A DNA stretch of 11,156 nucleotides, taken from contig CAMBSA010000024.1 in the NCBI GenBank assembly GCA_945869935.1, positions 1 through 11,156 of the forward strand, written 5' to 3'. A model generated the notes under the pieces. That model was given only the letters and a program-made list of their open reading frames with translations, had not been told where the DNA came from and made no database searches. Source of the stretch: Bordetella parapertussis (lineage in GTDB: Bacteria; Pseudomonadota; Gammaproteobacteria; Burkholderiales; SG8-39). Of this stretch, positions 1 through 5,874 are shown piece after piece (positions within the stretch are counted from its first letter, which is position 1; every line of letters starts with the position of its first letter). The position numbers were made by a program, and so were the translations under genes.

Positions 1-866
1 GCAATGGACTTGAGCAGCGAGGCGCCGAAGGCGGGCTTGGCCTGCACGAGCGTGAGAAAGTCGTTTCGCCCGATAGACAGCAGCGTGCAGTCGGTCTCGG
101 CCACCGCGGTGGCGGCGCGAGCTGAACGGTCCACCAGCGCCATCTCGCCGAAGATGGCGCCCGTGCCGACGCGTTCGATCAGCGTGTCGCCGGCCGAAAT
201 TGCGACCGTGCCCGAGGTGACCACGAACATGAAGGCGCCGAGCGCGCCAGCGCTGACGATCACCTTGCCTTCTTCATACGATGCGGGTGACTGGCCGTCG
301 AGTGCGGCTTGGAGTTCGGCGAGCATTTTCCTGTCGAGAACCGCGCTGCGTTCGGCTGCGGGTGCGGCTTTCACGCCGCCGGCGGCGGCCAGCTTGGCAA
401 GGCTCTCGCGCAGCCGGTTGACCATGATGCTCATCAGCATCAACGCGAAGCCGGGGGCCTTCGACAGCGCGACATGAAACTGCTTTTCGTCGAGCGAGAG
501 CACCTTGCAGTCGGTCTTGGCCATCGCGGTTGCGCTGCGCGGCAGTCCCGCGATCACAGCAAGTTCGCCGAATACATGTCCCTGCTTGATGACACCGAAG
601 AACTTGTTCTTGATCAGCAGGCCGACTTCGCCTTCGAGCAGCAGGTACATGCGGGCGTTCTTGGAGAACAGGCCGCCGGATTTCTCGTTCTCGACGAAGA
701 TCGCCTTGCCGCCTGTCTTTGTTTCCACCGTGCCGGCCGAGCGGAAAAACGCGAGCGCAAGCTTGGGGTCGTAGAGCGGGCTTTGCGCCGTGCTCTGCAC
801 GGTGCTGATGGCTACAGCCTCCGCTTTCTTGGGAGGTGTCGGTGCGGAGAAGTCGAGGTCGTCCAT
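1..866 (-). CDS. Tandem cyclic-nucleotide-binding-domain protein (partial, C-terminus beyond left edge)
   Basis: The frame stays open from an ATG at 866 down to base 1, giving 288 visible residues and no stop, so the C-terminus is missing. Two CAP/PKA-type cyclic-nucleotide-binding domains are visible, at about residues 45-150 and 185-288. Each carries the phosphate-binding cassette: FGELAVIAGLPRSAT at 99-113 and FGEMALVDRSARAAT at 239-253. In this family the FGE glutamate contacts the ribose and the arginine before S/A-A-T contacts the cyclic phosphate. Both key residues are present twice, so both sites could bind cAMP or cGMP. A low-complexity Ala/Gly/Lys linker lies near 160-175. No signal peptide, membrane segment or helix-turn-helix is seen in the visible part, so the protein is probably a cytoplasmic sensor whose output, if any, lies past the edge. 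The start has no clear Shine-Dalgarno sequence. The gene is divergent from the DUF3750 gene. The family call is firm; the role is unknown. Confidence 0.88.
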   Translation of the reverse strand, partial: MDDLDFSAPTPPKKAEAVAISTVQSTAQSPLYDPKLALAFFRSAGTVETKTGGKAIFVENEKSGGLFSKNARMYLLLEGEVGLLIKNKFFGVIKQGHVFGELAVIAGLPRSATAMAKTDCKVLSLDEKQFHVALSKAPGFALMLMSIMVNRLRESLAKLAAAGGVKAAPAAERSAVLDRKMLAELQAALDGQSPASYEEGKVIVSAGALGAFMFVVTSGTVAISAGDTLIERVGTGAIFGEMALVDRSARAATAVAETDCTLLSIGRNDFLTLVQAKPAFGASLLKSI

Positions 867-877
867 GGGCGGCGCCA

Positions 878-885
878 ATTTTATA
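878..885 (-). promoter_or_regulatory. Candidate -10 element of the tandem cNMP-binding gene
   Basis: On the minus strand the sequence TATAAAAT lies 11 bases before the ATG at 866 and matches a sigma-70 -10 box well. No good -35 hexamer is visible 16-18 bases upstream. If the element is used, transcription would begin only about 7 bases before the ATG. That would give a nearly leaderless mRNA and would fit the missing Shine-Dalgarno sequence. This is inference from position and sequence only. Confidence 0.3.
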
Positions 886-939
886 TCGATTGCATGCGGG
901 CGTGATTTGTTGTTGCAGTGATTGGGATACTGTAGGGCA

Positions 940-972
940 ATGAGTTCTGAGTCAGGCACCGGACAACGATGA
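940..972 (+). CDS. Possible 10-codon upstream ORF coupled to the DUF3750 gene
   Basis: An ATG at 940 opens a 10-residue frame (MSSESGTGQR). Its TGA at 970-972 overlaps the ATG of the DUF3750 gene (969-971) as ATGA. Such an overlap permits termination-reinitiation coupling. The only purine-rich stretch before it (AGGG) is just 2 bases from the ATG, which is too close for an efficient ribosome-binding site. It may be a chance frame and is listed because similar tiny ORFs recur before other genes in this window. Confidence 0.18.
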   Translation: MSSESGTGQR

Positions 973-1715
973 ATTCACCACGCAAATTCCGTTTTGCGCG
1001 GCTTGCGCTTGCGGCGATGTTTGTCGCGGTCGCGGTGAGCGCCGCCGTGCGCTCGGGCGGCGACTGGCAGTCGGCAAGTCACGAGTCCGCCGGCCTTGCG
1101 CCTCCGGTCTCGCGCACGCCCGGGGCGGTGGTGCAGGTGTACGCCGCGCGCGCCTGGGGCTGGCGGGGCGTGTTCGGCGTGCATACCTGGGTCGCGGTCA
1201 AGCCCGAGGGTGCGGCGGAGTACACCGTGCACGAGGTGATCGGCTGGCGGCTCGGGTGGAGCGATTCGGTGGTGGTGGCGCGGGAACGGGCGCCGGATGC
1301 GCGCTGGTTCGGCAACGCGCCGGAACTGCTGGTGGATCTTCGCGGCAGTCGGGCGAAGGAGGTGATCGCGCGGATCGAAGCGGCAGCAAAATCCTATCCT
1401 TACGCAGGCGAATACCGCGCCTGGCCGGGGCCGAATTCGAACACCTTCACCGCCTGGATCACGCGCGCGGTGCCCGAGCTTGAGGCCGACCTGCCGCCGA
1501 CGGCGATCGGCAAGGATTATCTCGGCGCGACGTTGGTGGGTAGTGCGCCGAGCGGTGGCGGGCTTCAGTTGTCGCTCTTTGGCGTGCTCGGATTGACGGC
1601 GAGCACCGTGGAGGGACTGGAGTTCAATCTGCTCGGCCTGAGCATCGGGGTGGACCCGTTTCCTCCTGCACTCCGGCTGCCTTTGATCGGACGCCTGGGG
1701 GTGGCAAGTCACTGA
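969..1715 (+). CDS. DUF3750 family protein
   Basis: A 248-residue protein with a positively charged N-terminus and a hydrophobic segment at about residues 10-27. This is either an uncleaved inner-membrane anchor or a Sec signal, so the bulk is probably periplasmic. Recognition rests on the DUF3750 hallmarks: an HTW motif (72-74) after a region of small residues, and the conserved block YPYAGEYRAWPGPNSNTF at 143-160. The C-terminal third (about 200-245) is Gly/Leu-rich and ends with a conserved-looking GLSIGVDPF-type stretch. The family has no assigned biochemical activity that I know of. His72 and the PNSNTF block are the obvious candidates for an active or binding site, which is my inference. 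The ATG at 969 has only a weak ribosome-binding site and overlaps the stop of a tiny upstream ORF. The gene stands alone on its strand, divergent from the cNMP-binding gene and convergent with the SDR gene. Confidence 0.82.
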   Translation: MNSPRKFRFARLALAAMFVAVAVSAAVRSGGDWQSASHESAGLAPPVSRTPGAVVQVYAARAWGWRGVFGVHTWVAVKPEGAAEYTVHEVIGWRLGWSDSVVVARERAPDARWFGNAPELLVDLRGSRAKEVIARIEAAAKSYPYAGEYRAWPGPNSNTFTAWITRAVPELEADLPPTAIGKDYLGATLVGSAPSGGGLQLSLFGVLGLTASTVEGLEFNLLGLSIGVDPFPPALRLPLIGRLGVASH

Positions 1716-1865
1716 ACAACGCACAGCGCGCAAACGCGCCTGGCAGGCGAGGTTCTGCTCGGTCAAAGGGCAACCGGAGGTGTCGTGTTCACCGATTGAT
1801 ACGACCCCAGCGCCCGGGTGTCGCGAGCGGTTCTTTCCGCGCGAGATGTGTTCGAGAGCGAGGAA
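1716..1865. other. Convergent intergenic spacer with two weak hairpins
   Basis: This 150-base gap separates the convergent ends of the DUF3750 and SDR genes. It contains a perfect 5-bp GC stem with a 4-base loop (GCGCG-CAAA-CGCGC, 1726-1739). It also holds an imperfect GC-rich stem with the loop TTCTTT around 1821-1844. Neither is followed by a T-run on either strand, so neither is a classical intrinsic terminator. Both transcripts must end near here, but the mechanism is not evident. No ORF or RNA gene was recognised. Confidence 0.3.
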
Positions 1866-2639
1866 TCAGAGGTGCCGCCCGCCGTCGACCATCAGCGTGG
1901 TTCCTGTTGCGATGCGCAAATGAGTAATGGCACCGATGATGCTGACTGCAACATCGTCGGGGTCGACCACGATCTTGAGCGGCGTTTCCATCGACTGCTT
2001 TTCGATCGCCGCACGGCCGCGTCCCGGCACGAAGCCGGTGTCCACCGCAGCGGGTGCCACGCCGATGACGCGGATGCCGGGGCCAAGCGCACGCCCGAGC
2101 GACATGCCCATCGTGTCCAGTGCCGCCTTGGACGCGGCATAGGCGATGCTGCTGCCCGAGCCGGTGGAGCCGGAGATCGAGGACACGTTGATGATCACCG
2201 CATCGCCCGATTGGCGAAGCAGCGGCGCGAAGGCACGGATGGTGGCGAAAGGCCCGCGCACATTGGTGGTGAAGATGCGGTCGAAGGTCTCGTCGTCAAG
2301 TGCATCGAGGTCTGCGTGCGGCACGGCACGGGTGACGCCCGCGGAGTTGACGAGGATGTCGCAGCGTCCCATCGTCGAGCGGACTTCGGCAGCCGCCGCG
2401 GCAATTGCGGCGCTGTCCTGCATCGGAATGTGCACGATGCGGTGTCCGCTGCCGGCGAGCGCGGCGAGCACCTGTTCAGCCCGCTCGCGGCCGTTGTTGT
2501 AGCCGACCGCGACTTTCACGCCGGCGGCGGCAAGTCGTTTCGCGGTGGCAGCGCCGATGCCGTTGCTCGCGCCGCTGATCACCGCCACTTTTCCTTCGAG
2601 CGGATATTCGCCCAGACCGCCGCTGCGTAATATAGTCAT
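1866..2639 (-). CDS. Classical short-chain dehydrogenase/reductase (SDR, FabG-like)
   Basis: A 257-residue protein of normal classical-SDR length with all expected motifs. These are the dinucleotide-binding glycine motif SGASNGIG at 22-29, NSAG at 98-101, the structural Asn in TTNVRG (126), the catalytic Ser in NVSS (153-154), YAASK at 167-171 (Tyr167 and Lys171), and a late VAPAAVDT turn at 194-201. It should be a cytoplasmic NAD(P)(H)-dependent oxidoreductase acting on a hydroxyl or keto group. The closest functional class is 3-oxoacyl-ACP reductase-like, but SDR substrates cannot be read from such motifs. The ATG at 2639 is well supported by GGGAG (2645-2649 on the minus strand) with 5-base spacing. 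The gene follows the binding-protein gene after 42 bases on the same strand, so it is probably the last cistron of the permease operon. It may act on the imported compound, which is inference. Confidence 0.9.
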   Translation of the reverse strand: MTILRSGGLGEYPLEGKVAVISGASNGIGAATAKRLAAAGVKVAVGYNNGRERAEQVLAALAGSGHRIVHIPMQDSAAIAAAAAEVRSTMGRCDILVNSAGVTRAVPHADLDALDDETFDRIFTTNVRGPFATIRAFAPLLRQSGDAVIINVSSISGSTGSGSSIAYAASKAALDTMGMSLGRALGPGIRVIGVAPAAVDTGFVPGRGRAAIEKQSMETPLKIVVDPDDVAVSIIGAITHLRIATGTTLMVDGGRHL

Positions 2640-2681
2640 TGACGCTCCCTTTTCATTGGTTCATCCGCCGCAAGGCAGGAA

Positions 2682-3716
2682 TCATTTGTGGTAATTGTTG
2701 GAGGCGCGCGAGAACGCTTCATAGAGAGGCGGCAGTGTGATGCCGCGTTTGGCCAGCAGTGATTCGCGCATGTACACAAGGAACTGACGTGGCATGACTT
2801 CCGGGATGTTCCGCGGGATCTCGCCCCGGTCGAGTATGGTCATCGCCATGTGGGCGACGGTGTCGCCCTGCTCGAAGCCGGATGCGCCGACTGCGAACAT
2901 GCCGCCTTCCTCGACCATGAAGCCGCCCAGACCCACCACCGGGACGGGGGAGTTCTCTTCGGTCCACTTCATCAACTCGGCCGGCGGAAACAGATCCTGG
3001 TCCTTCCCGGCGCGGAAAACCGCCTGGTAGTTCGACAACACGATGATGTCGGCCTTTGCCCCGGCTTCCTTCACCGCGCGCTTCCATTCGTAGAAGTCCG
3101 TGACGAGAGTCGAACTCACGAGCTTGAACGGCGCCCAATTGAACGCGTCGATCTCCTTCTTGTCCTGCACCACCGAATCGGACAAGTCACCGATATGTGC
3201 GATGCGTGTGCCGAGTTTCTCGCCATCCCGCCCGCGCATTTCGGCCAGCGCGCGGCTGAGGTCGATGATCGGCTTGCGCTCGTAGATGCCGGTGACGTTG
3301 GCGGCTTTCCGATAACCGTAGGCCTCGACCGTGCCGTTGATGCCGGCGAAGACGATCCTGATCTTCGGATGGTTGGCGTATTCCTTGACTGCGTACTGCT
3401 GCGCATCGTCATCCACTGCGATGATCAGGTCCGGATTGATCGATTCGATCGCACGGCGTGCGAGCACGCCTGCCTTGCGCTTGAAATCGCGGTCCGGATG
3501 GACCTTGGTATCCATGTAGTGCCAGTCGATCTTGTAGCGAAGATTGGACGCGAACGCCCGACGGATGCCCGCGTCGATGTCGCGCGTCCAGGCGTAGTCG
3601 GTATCGTAGCTGTGCAGCACCAGGATGCGCGGCTGCGTCAGCTTGAACCAGGTGAGCAGGACTCCCGCCATCACGAGGAAGAGTGCGATAAGAGCGAGCT
3701 TGACCGTCTTGATCAC
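2682..3716 (-). CDS. Membrane-anchored periplasmic substrate-binding protein, ABC_sub_bind (PF04392-like) type
   Basis: A 344-residue protein starting with GTG at 3716. An N-terminal hydrophobic helix (about residues 6-25) with no lipobox or clear cleavage site suggests a signal anchor with the rest in the periplasm. The mature part begins with ILVLHSYDTDYAWTRDIDAG (31-50). This opening is typical of the bilobed binding domains of the ABC_sub_bind family, some of which are fused to signalling proteins. Further family-like strands are DLIIAVDDDAQQYA (96-109), IRIVFAGINGT (119-129), ADIIVLSNYQA (222-232) and PVPVVGLGGF (257-266). The GTG start overlaps the permease stop as GTGA, so the two genes are almost certainly translated together. 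No ABC permease or ATPase is nearby. The partner is a secondary transporter, which is unusual for this family. The protein may deliver ligand or act as a periplasmic sensor; the ligand is unknown. Confidence 0.72.
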   Translation of the reverse strand: MIKTVKLALIALFLVMAGVLLTWFKLTQPRILVLHSYDTDYAWTRDIDAGIRRAFASNLRYKIDWHYMDTKVHPDRDFKRKAGVLARRAIESINPDLIIAVDDDAQQYAVKEYANHPKIRIVFAGINGTVEAYGYRKAANVTGIYERKPIIDLSRALAEMRGRDGEKLGTRIAHIGDLSDSVVQDKKEIDAFNWAPFKLVSSTLVTDFYEWKRAVKEAGAKADIIVLSNYQAVFRAGKDQDLFPPAELMKWTEENSPVPVVGLGGFMVEEGGMFAVGASGFEQGDTVAHMAMTILDRGEIPRNIPEVMPRQFLVYMRESLLAKRGITLPPLYEAFSRASNNYHK

Positions 3717-5647
3717 AGCAGTCCCAGCGCAGTCCAGAACGGAATCGAGGCGAATACGCCGGCGAGCCGGACGAAATTCATGAAGAAGTTGAAGCGCAGG
3801 AACGTCGCCTCGTCATATAGATTCTTCTGCCGCACGAGTTCCTGGAACTGCTGGTAGTGCGGACATTGGTAGGGAAAGATCCACATGTCGCCGAACAGCA
3901 GCAGCATGAACCCGATCACCCAGGGGTTGATGCCGGCTTGCGCCGCGATCGGCATGAAGATGGTCGCGCAGATCGCGATCGTGGCGGTGTTTGGAAACAC
4001 CAGCCGCAGCATGAACACCAGCAGGAACATCAGCAGCACGAACAGGCTGAAGCTGTATTGCAGCACGCCGCCGAGGACCGAGAGGTTGGCGGTCATCCAT
4101 CGGTCGAGCCCGAGGTAGTTGAACACGCCGACGATACCGACGAGGCTGCCGAGATAGACGAGCGAGGGCCAGTCGGTCTGCTCACGGAATTCGTTCTTGC
4201 GCAGAAAGCCGAAAAGCAGCAGACCGTAGAGTATCGCCATGCCCATCCACGGCGGCTGGATGTTATGGATGGACGTGGTGACCACGCCGAGCGCAAAAAC
4301 GAGGACGCCGGCGATCGCGGCCCATTCGCGCTTCTTCATCTTGCCGAGCAGCGCGAGCTGGAGCTTGACCTGTTCCTTGGAGAGTTGCGATTTCTCGTCG
4401 CTGCGAAAGAACAGGGACACGCTGATGAAGTAGATCGCCAGCATCGCGACAGTGGCGCCCAGCGAAGCGAACACCCAGTAGATCCACTGGAAGTGCTGCT
4501 GCTCCTGCGGCGAGAGCAGGCCGTAGATCACGAAGTTGACCGAGCGGCTGGTCATGAATCCGGCCGACAGAAGCGTGGCACCGGTGAACGCCGCAATCGC
4601 GAGGCGGGTTGCCGCCCTGCCGCGGAACCGGAATTTCACCGTCTCCACCATGTCGATCAGGAACGGCGCGGCAAGCACGGTGCGGGCATTGATCGAGGGC
4701 ACGATCGGCGTGAGCAGGAATCCGGTGAGCAGCAGCCCGAGGTTGTGTCCGGCGGGCGAGTTGGGAAGGTAGCGCAGCAACCAGAGCAGAAAGCGGAAAC
4801 TCAGGCCGGAGAGCACCACCACCGTGCCCAGGCCGAGGATGCTCATTGCCATGAAAAAGCCGTCGGAGGCAAAGCCCGCAAGCACCACCTTGGTCGGTGC
4901 GATGCCGAGCGCAAGCGTGGTGAGCACAGCAAACAGGCCGGGGACGAATTCGTCCACGAGTTCGAACACCCACATGATCACGGTCGCGCTGAAGATCGCG
5001 AGGAAGGCACGGGTTTCGCGGTCAAGGCCGTAATCGGCGCCGTAGAGCATGACCGCCAGTGGCAGCAGGATGGCGATCAGCCAGCCGACCGTCTCGAACC
5101 GCTCCTTGCGTTTCGATCCGGGCGGCGTGTGCGGAGCAGAGGCCTTGCGCACACGCTCGCCGCCAAAATTCGCCAGCACCGAGAAATAGAACTCTGCCTT
5201 GTGGCCTGGGTTGTATTGGTTTAGCCCGACAAGGCTGGTGCGCGGAATGGTGAATGTCACGACATCGGTTAGCGCGACCGCATCGGAAAGGTAGTGAGGA
5301 ATGTCGGTTGCCGCTTCCTCTCCGAAGCGCGTGGAGTCGATGAGAATCCGCTTGCCCGCGGGTGTGATCAGTTCGACGCTGCCCGACTGCAGCAAATACA
5401 GGGTCGATGCATCGGTTTCGGCACGGTAGATCGTCTCGCCCGCACTGAATCGCTTCTCGTTCACATTGCGCAGCATGCGCGCGAGGCTCTCGCTCAGACT
5501 CCGGGAAATGATCGGGTCTTCGGTGAGTCGGACAGCGGCGCGGGCGGTGGGGGACATTGTCGTGAGGTTCTCGTCGTTTGCCCTGTTGACGGTATGCGTT
5601 CGAACGCTTGGGGAAACCGCCGTACCGCTGATTTTCAGCAGACGCAT
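3713..5647 (-). CDS. SLC13/DASS-type anion permease with N-terminal cyclic-nucleotide-binding-like domain
   Basis: A 644-residue fusion. Residues about 50-165 resemble a cyclic-nucleotide-binding domain (FSAGETIYRAETDASTLYLL at 67-86, then SGSVELI and FGEEAA at 108-113). The phosphate-binding arginine is missing: where R-S/A-A-T is expected the sequence reads HYLSDAVAL (118-126). Residues about 185-644 are a polytopic membrane domain with roughly ten to twelve hydrophobic segments. It carries two half-repeat loops that resemble the SNT substrate/Na+ motifs of DASS carriers: PSINARTVLAAP (317-328) and FPNTATIAICATIFMP (551-566). The family imports dicarboxylates, sulfate and related anions, usually with Na+. 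The first ATG has only a distant GGGA, and an internal ATG at codon 31 (5557) is a credible alternative that keeps the whole domain. The gene is first in a minus-strand operon and overlaps the binding-protein gene by 4 bases. The fold call is good; ligand and substrate are unknown. Confidence 0.82.
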   Translation of the reverse strand: MRLLKISGTAVSPSVRTHTVNRANDENLTTMSPTARAAVRLTEDPIISRSLSESLARMLRNVNEKRFSAGETIYRAETDASTLYLLQSGSVELITPAGKRILIDSTRFGEEAATDIPHYLSDAVALTDVVTFTIPRTSLVGLNQYNPGHKAEFYFSVLANFGGERVRKASAPHTPPGSKRKERFETVGWLIAILLPLAVMLYGADYGLDRETRAFLAIFSATVIMWVFELVDEFVPGLFAVLTTLALGIAPTKVVLAGFASDGFFMAMSILGLGTVVVLSGLSFRFLLWLLRYLPNSPAGHNLGLLLTGFLLTPIVPSINARTVLAAPFLIDMVETVKFRFRGRAATRLAIAAFTGATLLSAGFMTSRSVNFVIYGLLSPQEQQHFQWIYWVFASLGATVAMLAIYFISVSLFFRSDEKSQLSKEQVKLQLALLGKMKKREWAAIAGVLVFALGVVTTSIHNIQPPWMGMAILYGLLLFGFLRKNEFREQTDWPSLVYLGSLVGIVGVFNYLGLDRWMTANLSVLGGVLQYSFSLFVLLMFLLVFMLRLVFPNTATIAICATIFMPIAAQAGINPWVIGFMLLLFGDMWIFPYQCPHYQQFQELVRQKNLYDEATFLRFNFFMNFVRLAGVFASIPFWTALGLL

Positions 5648-5677
5648 ATTAATTCATGTCCCGCTCTGCCTTATCGG

Positions 5678-5695
5678 CGCATGTAGATCAATGCG
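5678..5695. promoter_or_regulatory. Inverted repeat CGCAT-N8-ATGCG, possible operator
   Basis: Two perfect 5-base arms, CGCAT (5678-5682) and ATGCG (5691-5695), flank 8 bases about 30 bases upstream of the permease start. The 13-base centre-to-centre spacing would fit a dimeric regulator, but short arms such as these also arise by chance. A further copy of CGCAT overlaps the permease start codon (5643-5647). Confidence 0.22.
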
Positions 5696-5711
5696 ACCGT
5701 TAAGTAGGGGG

Positions 5712-5732
5712 GGCGTTTGTATCTTTTACGCC
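5712..5732. promoter_or_regulatory. Inverted repeat GGCGT-N11-ACGCC
   Basis: Perfect 5-base arms (5712-5716 and 5728-5732) flank an AT-rich 11-base centre and sit next to a G7 run. This could be an operator or a weak hairpin. No T-run follows on either strand, so it is not an intrinsic terminator. Confidence 0.2.
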
Positions 5733-5748
5733 AATGATCCCGAAAATC

Positions 5749-5776
5749 TTGGAAATCGCCAAAAATCTACTATTCA
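5749..5776 (+). promoter_or_regulatory. Weak candidate sigma-70 promoter for the T6SS operon
   Basis: TTGGAA (5749-5754) and TATTCA (5771-5776) are separated by 16 bases, pointing toward tssJ. They match four and three of six consensus positions respectively. This is the best pair I could find by eye in the AT-rich part of the spacer, but it is poor enough that an activator would be expected or the true promoter lies elsewhere. Confidence 0.18.
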
Positions 5777-5818
5777 ATAAAATCAATGACTTATGGATTT
5801 ATATTAAAAACGGGTTAC

Positions 5819-5849
5819 AGGAGGTGGAGACATGCCTTTGAAAATATGA
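5819..5849 (+). promoter_or_regulatory. Perfect Shine-Dalgarno sequence and five-codon leader ORF upstream of tssJ
   Basis: AGGAGGTG (5819-5826) is a near-complete complement of the 16S rRNA 3' end. It sits 7 bases (counted from AGGAGG) before an ATG at 5832 that encodes only MPLKI before TGA (5847-5849). A second tiny ATG frame (MIFL, 5851-5865) follows through a T7 run. The tssJ ATG at 5875 has no recognisable ribosome-binding site. The strongest translation signal in the region therefore serves a minimal ORF 25 bases before tssJ. This would suit a leader peptide or ribosome-loading site; alternatively the tssJ start is misplaced. Confidence 0.4.
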
Positions 5850-5874
5850 GATGATTTTTTTATAACAGCTGAAA

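Larger units (their letters stand above)
5648..5874. promoter_or_regulatory. AT-rich divergent control region between the permease operon and the T6SS operon
   Basis: This spacer separates two divergently transcribed operons and is much richer in A and T than its flanks, especially at 5740-5874. It should hold both promoters. Visible elements are two short inverted repeats (5678-5695 and 5712-5732), a G7 run (5707-5713), AAATC repeats at 5744, 5753, 5763 and 5780, a strong Shine-Dalgarno sequence at 5819-5825 and a T7 run (5855-5861). I found no convincing sigma-54 -24/-12 pair on either strand. AT-rich T6SS promoter regions are often targets of xenogeneic silencers or dedicated activators. 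That applies here only by inference. Confidence 0.6.

Noticed and set aside
309..905. Plus-strand open frames opposite the tandem cNMP-binding gene
   Set aside because: They run antisense to two complete phosphate-binding cassettes and show no protein family features.
1726..1739. GCGCG-CAAA-CGCGC hairpin as a terminator for the DUF3750 gene
   Set aside because: There is no T-run after the stem on either strand, and five-base GC palindromes are common at this base composition.
1818..2630. Plus-strand open frame (270 codons) opposite the SDR gene
   Set aside because: The minus-strand SDR has every catalytic motif and a good Shine-Dalgarno sequence; this frame has neither.
2850..3857. Plus-strand open frame (335 codons) opposite the binding-protein gene
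   Set aside because: Antisense shadow without motifs or a ribosome-binding site. The minus-strand product has clear family features.
3857..5224. Long plus-strand open frame (455 codons) opposite the permease gene
   Set aside because: Its translation is dominated by His, Glu, Gln, Asp and Arg with no domain. It is the antisense of a recognised membrane protein in GC-rich DNA.
5855..5861. T7 run considered as the tail of an intrinsic terminator before tssJ
   Set aside because: No GC-rich hairpin precedes it; the upstream bases are purine-rich and unpaired.
5648..5874. Search for a sigma-54 promoter upstream of tssJ
   Set aside because: T6SS operons are often sigma-54 dependent, but no GG-N10-GC pair in a TGGCAC/TTGCA-like context was found by eye.
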